This document shows, piece by piece, positions 53,473 to 57,879 of a stretch of 57,879 bases of DNA. This DNA is from Lentimicrobiaceae bacterium (lineage in GTDB: Bacteria > Bacteroidota > Bacteroidia > Bacteroidales > F082). The notes under the pieces were generated by a model. That model saw only the letters and a list, made by a program, of their open reading frames with translations, made no database searches and was not told the origin of the DNA. Within the stretch, counting starts at the first letter, position 1. Each line of letters starts with the position of its first letter. Both the position numbers and the translations under genes were made by a program. The stretch covers positions 1 through 57,879 of the forward strand of contig SUWS01000010.1 in NCBI GenBank assembly GCA_015061365.1. The letters are read 5' to 3'.

Positions 53473-53694
53473 ATGCAAATGTTAGATTTTACTTTAAGTA
53501 CGAGGTTGGATATGCCCATAGAAGAATTACAGAATCCAATTATGAAGAAAGAAAACTACGAAGGGAAGCAAGAGATCTTTCAAAATGATTATCAACCAAA
53601 TGAAGAGACTTTGGAAGCTATGAGAGAGCTTGAAGAAGGACGCGGCGTGGTTTATGAAAGTTTTGAAGATTTTAAGCGAGACCTGTTGAAATGA
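53473..53694 (+). CDS. Antitoxin partner of YafQ-like toxin
   Basis: This 73-residue acidic protein is of the size and position of RelB/DinJ-type antitoxins. The C-terminal part EETLEAMRELEEGRGVVYES then FEDFKRDLLK resembles the toxin-binding tail of such antitoxins. The N-terminus (MQMLDFTLSTRLDMPIEELQ) may form the DNA-binding part, but I cannot assign its fold. It overlaps the toxin gene by four bases (ATGA), so translation is coupled. Confidence 0.75.
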   Translation: MQMLDFTLSTRLDMPIEELQNPIMKKENYEGKQEIFQNDYQPNEETLEAMRELEEGRGVVYESFEDFKRDLLK

Positions 53695-53975
53695 AACGAA
53701 AAGTTGTAATCTCAACAAAATTTAAGCGAGATTTGGAGATAGCACGGAAAAGCAAAACGTTTAAAGTGGAAGTATTTGAAGAAGTTCTGGAAAAACTGAT
53801 TTCAGATATTCCTTTAGACGAGAAGTTTAAGTATCATCGGTTACAGGGAAAAATGAAGAAATATCGGGATTGTCATATACATCCTGATTGGATACTTATA
53901 TATTCCAAGATAGACGATAATGAAATAAAAATTCTGGAACTTATTAGATTAGGAAGTCATTCTAATTTGTTTTAG
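53691..53975 (+). CDS. yafQ: YafQ-family mRNA interferase toxin
   Basis: This 94-residue RelE-superfamily toxin has the YafQ pattern. STKFKRDLEIARK is at residues 8-20, YHRLQGKMKKYRDCHIHPDWILIYSK at about 43-68 with the conserved histidines (H of YHRLQG, H of DCHIHPDW), and a C-terminal LIRLGSHSNLF containing the catalytic-type His. Expected to cleave mRNA at the ribosome. Complete. Confidence 0.92.
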   Translation: MKRKVVISTKFKRDLEIARKSKTFKVEVFEEVLEKLISDIPLDEKFKYHRLQGKMKKYRDCHIHPDWILIYSKIDDNEIKILELIRLGSHSNLF

Positions 53976-54343
53976 TAATTTTTATAAATCTCATGCAAAC
54001 GTGGAGTTTATAGAAGTCGCTTTAATTTAATTTCTCTTTTTTGCCGCAAAAAGAGAAACAGAAAAGCTCGCCGCTGCGACTAAATCCGCTAAAATTATGA
54101 TTCTTACGCTAAACAAAAAGAACTCGCTTCGCTCAGACAGCTTTTTGTTCTTAACGCTTCATCATCATAATTTCTTAACGCTATTTAGTCGAGGCGGCAT
54201 GAGGACGTCACTGACTTTAGATTCGTGATGTAATAGTAATTTAAAATTAAATATCACTATGTTCTTTCGAGAAAAACAAAAATCTTCTCAAAGATAAAAT
54301 CATAAATCACTTGCAAAGCAATTTATAAAAGTCCCCTTAAAGT
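53976..54343. repeat. 368-bp gap: R2 repeat unit 1 fused to half of a MITE-like element
   Basis: R2 unit 1 spans 53998-54236. From 54262 to 54340 the sequence is one half of the 203-bp fold-back element (GTTCTTTCGAGAAAAACAAA to CAATTTATAAAAGTCCCCTT). No gene. Confidence 0.75.
53998..54236 (+). repeat. R2 fold-back repeat, unit 1
   Basis: ACGTGGAGTTTATAGAAGTC, the hairpin CTCTTTTTTGCCGCAAAAAGAG, then CTCGCCGCTGCGACTAAATC and a long palindrome whose right arm ends TTTAGTCGAGGCGGC. Ends GATTCGTGATGTAAT. The other units are at 55533, 56559 and 57745, all in the same orientation. Confidence 0.85.
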
Positions 54344-55186
54344 TTAACTATCATTTTTATTCTTTAACATTAATATCTGCATTTGTTGAATTGCTATTTG
54401 ATTTAATTTGATAAGTCTATCTTTCTGAGAAACGCCGTCATTTATCAGTACGGCATTTATATTTTCCATATTTGACAAACAGATTAATTCATTCAATGAG
54501 GCGTAATCCCTTATATTCCCCTTTGAATCTGGATTTTTCTCTCGCCATTGCTTCGCAGTAATTCCAAACAGTGCTACATTCAGAACATCAGCCTCTTCAG
54601 CATATATTATACTTACCTGATTTTGAGTGATTTCTTTAGGTATTAAGTTACAACTTACAGCACTGGTATGAATATGATAATTTATCTTTGCTAGATCTCT
54701 TTTAGCAGTCCACCCAATTATTCTTTGTTCCTCAGATTTTAAGCGTTGATATTCCTTTATTAGCAATAACTGAAACCTAGGACTAATCCACATGCCGAAA
54801 TGATAAGCGATGTCTCTGTGTGCATACGTTCCTCCGTATCGGCCTGCTTTTGAAAATATACCGATGGCATTGGTTTTCTCAATCCATGTTTTGACTGATA
54901 AAACATAGTTGTTGCTTCCTGCATTATTTCTAATTGTATCGAATTCGGTACAATTAAAATTGGAGTTGTATAGCATTTCCCACTCTCCAAGATATTCAAT
55001 TGTGCTTTTTAGACTTAACCATCTGAAAATGATATGTTCTTGTAACTGACTGCGTGCCATGTCTGTCAAAGAAATAAAATCATCTTCATTACGTGATATG
55101 ATTGTTATTTCAGAGTCTTGAATCTTAATCCTTGAAGTAGATTGATGGACAATAATGTCTCCATTGTGATTTGATACAGATTTCAT
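54344..55186 (-). CDS. KilA-N domain protein
   Basis: This 280-residue protein has the KilA-N DNA-binding domain of large DNA viruses and phages. DDFISLTDMARSQ is near residue 36, an insert follows, then VKTWIEKTNAIGIFSKAGRYGGTYAHRDIAYHFGMWISPRFQLLLIKEYQRLK at about 98-150. The C-terminal ~110 residues (ADVLNVALFGITAKQWREKNP, DYASLNELICLSNMENINA) are shared by many Bacteroidota KilA-N proteins and are of unknown role. Lies between R2 units 1 and 2. A -7 element (TACCTTTG on the minus strand) is at 55238-55245. Confidence 0.9.
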   Translation of the reverse strand: MKSVSNHNGDIIVHQSTSRIKIQDSEITIISRNEDDFISLTDMARSQLQEHIIFRWLSLKSTIEYLGEWEMLYNSNFNCTEFDTIRNNAGSNNYVLSVKTWIEKTNAIGIFSKAGRYGGTYAHRDIAYHFGMWISPRFQLLLIKEYQRLKSEEQRIIGWTAKRDLAKINYHIHTSAVSCNLIPKEITQNQVSIIYAEEADVLNVALFGITAKQWREKNPDSKGNIRDYASLNELICLSNMENINAVLINDGVSQKDRLIKLNQIAIQQMQILMLKNKNDS

Positions 55187-55237
55187 AAATTATAAATTTG
55201 GGTTTTGTTATGTTTGAGTTTATATCATCAAACATTG

Positions 55238-55245
55238 CAAAGGTA
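55238..55245 (-). promoter_or_regulatory. -7 promoter element of KilA-N gene
   Basis: Minus strand reads TACCTTTG, an exact match, 52 bases before the start. Confidence 0.5.
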
Positions 55246-55487
55246 TATAAATATAATTGAACAACATTATTTATACATGAAGAAAAATTCAATATTTCTA
55301 ATTATCTTTGATTTTTTATCGGATAAAGATGATTTTTCTTAATAAATATTTAGTTTTGATAAAATTTGAGTAATTTTAAATAACTTATTGATTTTTACTT
55401 CTAATAAAAATAATTCAGAGGATAATGATATTGTTTCAAATTATCTCCTACTCTAATGTTTGAATTGAGGCGACTCTTTCTGTTACA

Positions 55488-55523
55488 AAAGATTATATAA
55501 AATATATGAAGGATTTGTTTTGA
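55488..55523 (+). pseudogene. Detached 3' end of the UDG-like gene
   Basis: AAAGATTATATAAAATATAT then GAAGGATTTGTTTTGA encodes KDYIKYMKDLF-stop, the tail of the UDG-like protein (KDYIKYMKDLL-stop), with no gene body in front. The bases that precede it are the 5' flank block, as if the body had been deleted. Confidence 0.75.
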
Positions 55524-55532
55524 AACGAAACT

Positions 55533-55769
55533 ACGAGGAGTTTATAGAAGTTCCTTTAATTTAATTTCTCTTTTTTGCCGCAAAAAGAGAAACAGAAAAG
55601 CTCGCCGCTGCGACTAAATCCGCTAAAATTATGATTCTTACGCTAAACAAAAAGAACTCGCTCTGCTCAGACAGCTTTTTGTTCTTAACGCTTCATCATC
55701 ATAATTTCTTAACGCTATTTAGTCGAGGCGGCATGAGGACGTCACTGACTTAAGATTCGTGATGTAATA
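55533..55769 (+). repeat. R2 fold-back repeat, unit 2
   Basis: Full-length unit, nearly identical to unit 1 from the Gene-tail junction to GATTCGTGATGTAAT. Confidence 0.85.
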
Positions 55770-55925
55770 ATAATTTTAAATCTTACATCAAATACATTTG
55801 TATTTTAAAATAATTCAGGGAACAATGATATTGTTTCAAATTATTTTCTACTTTAGCGTTTGAATTTAGGCGACTCTTTTCGCTATATATTGGAATAATT
55901 ATAGAATTCACACATTATTTATATT

Positions 55926-56549
55926 ATGAATATCAACGATATAATTGATGAGGTTGTAAAGATACGCTTGGAACTACCTGATGATCCAGCGAATCCTATC
56001 GACTTTGATTTATCACCGGTGAAACCTTATATAGGAGATGAGGAAATTAAACTTATTATCATTGGTCAAGACCCAACTATAAGGAACAAGCAACGACGCA
56101 AGTATATAAATACAACACTTAATCTCGACAAAAACGGAGCGTTGAAAACTTATGTGGAAAACATATGTCGTGAATTAGATATTTCTGTACAGAATGTATA
56201 TGCAACAAATATTTTTAAGTATTTCTACAGCATACCACCTGCTGATACACCTAACGTCCTGATAAAGCATAAAACACAGAACATAGAACTGCTAAGAAAA
56301 GAAATAGAATGTTATAAGGATTCTCCAATTATAACTCTTGGTGAACCTGTGCTTCGACTTTTAACTAATGAAGGAGAAAAAGTGAGGAATTATTGGAATT
56401 TCCAAGAGAGAGGATATAAATATCTTTCGCCTGATAACAATATCCTAAGACGTTATATATTTCCGTTTCCGCATCAACCGAGTATGCGTAAGCTTCTGTA
56501 CAATAGCAACTTTAAAGATTATATAAAATATATGAAGGATTTGCTTTGA
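55926..56549 (+). CDS. Uracil-DNA glycosylase-superfamily protein
   Basis: This 207-residue protein has a UDG-like fold pattern. IKLIIIGQDPTIRNKQ at residues 37-52 is the first active-site motif (the Asp of GQDP is kept; the Tyr-His of family 1 is replaced). NVYATNIFKYF is near 93, DSPIITLGEPVLRLL near 133, and FPFPHQPSMRKLLY near 179 corresponds to the HPSP-like second motif. I cannot assign a known UDG family, nor tell if it removes uracil or another modified base. It sits between R2 units 2 and 3, and its 3' end recurs twice nearby without the gene body. Confidence 0.72.
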   Translation: MNINDIIDEVVKIRLELPDDPANPIDFDLSPVKPYIGDEEIKLIIIGQDPTIRNKQRRKYINTTLNLDKNGALKTYVENICRELDISVQNVYATNIFKYFYSIPPADTPNVLIKHKTQNIELLRKEIECYKDSPIITLGEPVLRLLTNEGEKVRNYWNFQERGYKYLSPDNNILRRYIFPFPHQPSMRKLLYNSNFKDYIKYMKDLL

Positions 56550-56558
56550 GACGAAACT

Positions 56559-56624
56559 ACGTGGAGTTTATAGAAGTCGCTTTAATTTAATTTCTCTTTT
56601 TTGCCGCAAAAAGAGAAACAGAAA
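56559..56624 (+). repeat. R2 fold-back repeat, unit 3 (truncated)
   Basis: Begins ACGTGGAGTTTATAGAAGTC and keeps the CTCTTTTTTGCCGCAAAAAGAG hairpin, but stops at GAAACAGAAAA; the long palindrome is missing and the ORF6N gene end follows. Confidence 0.8.
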
Positions 56625-56670
56625 ATATTATCATTTCGACTATGTTTCAAATCAGCCATGATTTATGGTA

Positions 56671-57543
56671 TTACATTTTTTGTAAAATATCGTATGGAGA
56701 AATATCTTTCATCAGTGTGAATGCGAACCATTTCTTACCTAAATCCTTTATTGAAGCTCCGATATGGTATAATTCATCGTCTATTATCAAGAATCTATCA
56801 TGTGATTTGGCAAAACATTTCACTATAATCTCAGGGTATTGTTTATTATGTCGCTTGATGTCAAGTTTTAGCTGCTCGGAAATTTTTGGAGTATATATTG
56901 TTGCAGAAACATTATCATTACGCTTGTCAAGCAATGTTAATACACTATCATCTACATAATTATCTATAAGAATTATTGTCTTATTTGCTTTTCTTATCAG
57001 ACCTGAAACGAAATGATATGCATCGAAGATTTGTCCTTCAAAGAATATTCCTTGTTGAGGTTGATTCGATTTTATTTTCTCGAAGACTTCATCTATGCGT
57101 TTGTCGATTTCTATTTGATGATATTCTATATTAGCAATTCTTTGAAAAATGATTTCATTATTGGCGATAATATGTCGTATAGATGTGAACGCTCTCATTA
57201 TGCGGATGTTCATTTCTATTGCCGTACGTGAACGTAGCACACTGCTGAGCATTGCGATACCGTTTTCTGTAAAAGCGTAAGGAAGATATTTAAAGGTCAC
57301 AATTTGTGACCTTAGACATTCTTCTTTTGTAAGTTGAAATCTAAAATCGTCAGGGAATCTTTCGATGTTACGTTTTACGGCTTGGTTTAGAACTTTTGTC
57401 TCAACACCATAGAGTGATGCTAAGTCTCTGTCAAGCATTACTTGATAGCCTCTAATGTTGAGAATCATCTGCTCAATAGTTCTGCAGCTTGATGATTCAT
57501 CTGAACTATGGATTAAGCTAAGATCTTCTGTTTTGTTTTCCAT
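56671..57543 (-). CDS. ORF6N-domain protein with PLD-like C-terminal domain
   Basis: This 290-residue protein has an N-terminal ORF6N DNA-binding domain (IEQMILNIRGYQVMLDRDLASLYGVETKVLNQAVKRNIERFPDDFRFQLT, then YAFTENGIAMLSSVLRS). A helical linker and a C-terminal phospholipase-D-like region follow (FFEGQIFDAYHFVSGLIRKA, TIILIDNYVDDSVLTLL, then SHDRFLIIDDELYHIGASIKDLG). The HKD-like motif reads H-D-R-F...D, with Arg in place of Lys, so nuclease activity is uncertain. ATG 57543 is chosen because the promoter -7 (TACATTTG, minus strand, 57574-57581) overlaps the upstream candidate at 57576. Confidence 0.88.
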   Translation of the reverse strand: MENKTEDLSLIHSSDESSSCRTIEQMILNIRGYQVMLDRDLASLYGVETKVLNQAVKRNIERFPDDFRFQLTKEECLRSQIVTFKYLPYAFTENGIAMLSSVLRSRTAIEMNIRIMRAFTSIRHIIANNEIIFQRIANIEYHQIEIDKRIDEVFEKIKSNQPQQGIFFEGQIFDAYHFVSGLIRKANKTIILIDNYVDDSVLTLLDKRNDNVSATIYTPKISEQLKLDIKRHNKQYPEIIVKCFAKSHDRFLIIDDELYHIGASIKDLGKKWFAFTLMKDISPYDILQKM

Positions 57544-57573
57544 GCAAGTATAAATTTTGGCGTTCTCATGATG

Positions 57574-57581
57574 CAAATGTA
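57574..57581 (-). promoter_or_regulatory. -7 promoter element of ORF6N gene
   Basis: Minus strand reads TACATTTG, an exact match, 31 bases before the ATG at 57543. It rules out the longer start. Confidence 0.55.
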
Positions 57582-57639
57582 TGAAGAAAAGTCTTCGGTT
57601 TTACAATTTTAACATTTTTTAACGTTTGAAGTAATTTAT

Positions 57640-57736
57640 AAATATTATTAAAATTATTTTCTACTTTAGCATCTGAATTGAAGTGACTCTTTCCGTTACC
57701 AAAGATTATATAAAATATATGAAGGATTTGTTTTGA
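57640..57736 (+). repeat. 5' flank block joined to UDG-like gene tail, second deletion form
   Basis: AATTATTTTCTACTTTAGCATCTGAATTGAAGTGACTCTTT joins directly to AAAGATTATATAAAATATAT and GAAGGATTTGTTTTGA (57701-57736). Same junction type as 55406-55523. Confidence 0.8.
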
Positions 57737-57744
57737 AACGAAAC

Positions 57745-57879
57745 AACGTGGGGTTTATAAAGTTACCTTAAAATAATTTTTCTCTTTTTTGCCGCAAAAA
57801 GAGAAACAGAAAAGCTCGCCGCTGCGACTAAATCCGCTAAAATTATGATTCTTACGCTAAACAAAAAGAACTCGCTTCG
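57745..57879 (+). repeat. R2 fold-back repeat, unit 4 (cut by window end)
   Basis: Starts ACGTGGGGTTTATAAAGTTAC, contains the CTCTTTTTTGCCGCAAAAAGAG hairpin and the left arm of the palindrome up to AAGAACTCGCTTCG, where the window stops. Confidence 0.85.

Larger units (their letters stand above)
55187..55925. repeat. 739-bp repeat-rich gap before the UDG-like gene
   Basis: In order: KilA-N promoter; AT-rich sequence with nothing recognised to about 55400; the 5' flank block AATAATTCAG...GGCGACTCTTT (55406-55480); a detached copy of the UDG-like gene's 3' end (55488-55523); R2 unit 2 (55533-55769); and a second copy of the 5' flank block (55803-55880) leading to the gene. Confidence 0.8.

Overview
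This window looks like the chromosome of an anaerobic, fermentative member of the Bacteroidales (phylum Bacteroidota). Three lines of evidence support this. Many genes are preceded by the Bacteroidota -7 promoter element TAnnTTTG. There is a set of families typical of the phylum: DUF4271 next to hemD-rnpA-yidD, DUF2461, TIGR02757, DUF6624, DUF4160/DUF2442, ORF6N and KilA-N proteins. The metabolism is anaerobic: the [FeFe]-hydrogenase maturases HydE and HydG, Pta-AckA acetate formation, and a Thi4 with the sulfide-using type of active site. No rRNA, CRISPR array, integrase or phage structural gene is visible. One tRNA-Gly(CCC) is present.

Layout. 0.2-3.1 kb: outer-membrane barrel, coiled-coil protein and SPOR-domain protein (-), then ruvB (+). 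3.2-6.1 kb: a DUF2461 protein and a GH89 alpha-N-acetylglucosaminidase lipoprotein, bracketed by a 150-bp direct repeat. 6.5-10.2 kb: hydE, hydG, a LOG-family protein and an OsmC-family protein. 10.3-13.9 kb: a lipoprotein and the leftward operon hpt-adk-malQ. 14.1-15.5 kb: an amino-acid/GABA-type antiporter. 15.6-24.2 kb: a complete phosphate-starvation locus (sensor kinase and response regulator leftward; porin-pstS-pstC-pstA-pstB and a Na+/phosphate symporter with PhoU-like tail rightward). 24.4-25.4 kb: an IS4-type transposase remnant, higBA and tRNA-Gly. 25.8-33 kb: housekeeping genes (TIGR02757, aspartokinase, a choloylglycine-hydrolase-family enzyme, pta-ackA, DUF4271-hemD-rnpA-yidD). 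34.3-39.8 kb: a TPP riboswitch and the thiamine genes thiD-thiE-thiC-thi4-thiE2. 40-45.6 kb: a DUF6624 protein, a lipoprotein carbonic anhydrase, a ThiD-like/AraC fusion followed by pdxS, and an esterase. 45.7-57.9 kb: an accessory region (DinD, a broken kinase-like gene, DUF4160/DUF2442, an RND pump, a YafQ-type toxin-antitoxin pair, KilA-N, a uracil-DNA-glycosylase-like protein, and an ORF6N/PLD-like protein) laid out between direct repeats.

How the genes work together. The phosphate locus appears to be one regulon. The porin and symporter promoters share a gap-free 59-bp block containing tandem 11-bp repeats, which is the geometry of a Pho box. The thiamine cluster has a riboswitch whose expression platform can hide the thiD start codon, and thiC and thi4 share a duplicated leader. 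Next to it is the most unusual candidate system: a protein joining a ThiD fold that has lost its kinase motifs to an AraC DNA-binding domain. It lies 97 bp upstream of pdxS, and the gap contains two 17-bp half-sites in direct repeat at 21-bp spacing, the geometry of AraC-family operators. I read this as a pyrimidine- or vitamer-sensing regulator of vitamin B6 synthesis.

The second theme is repeats. The non-coding DNA is filled with several families of short palindromic, fold-back and tandem 'word' repeats, and three of the thiamine proteins carry in-frame inserts made of the same repeats. All calls come from reading the sequence. No database search was possible, so family names rest on recognised motifs and gene order.
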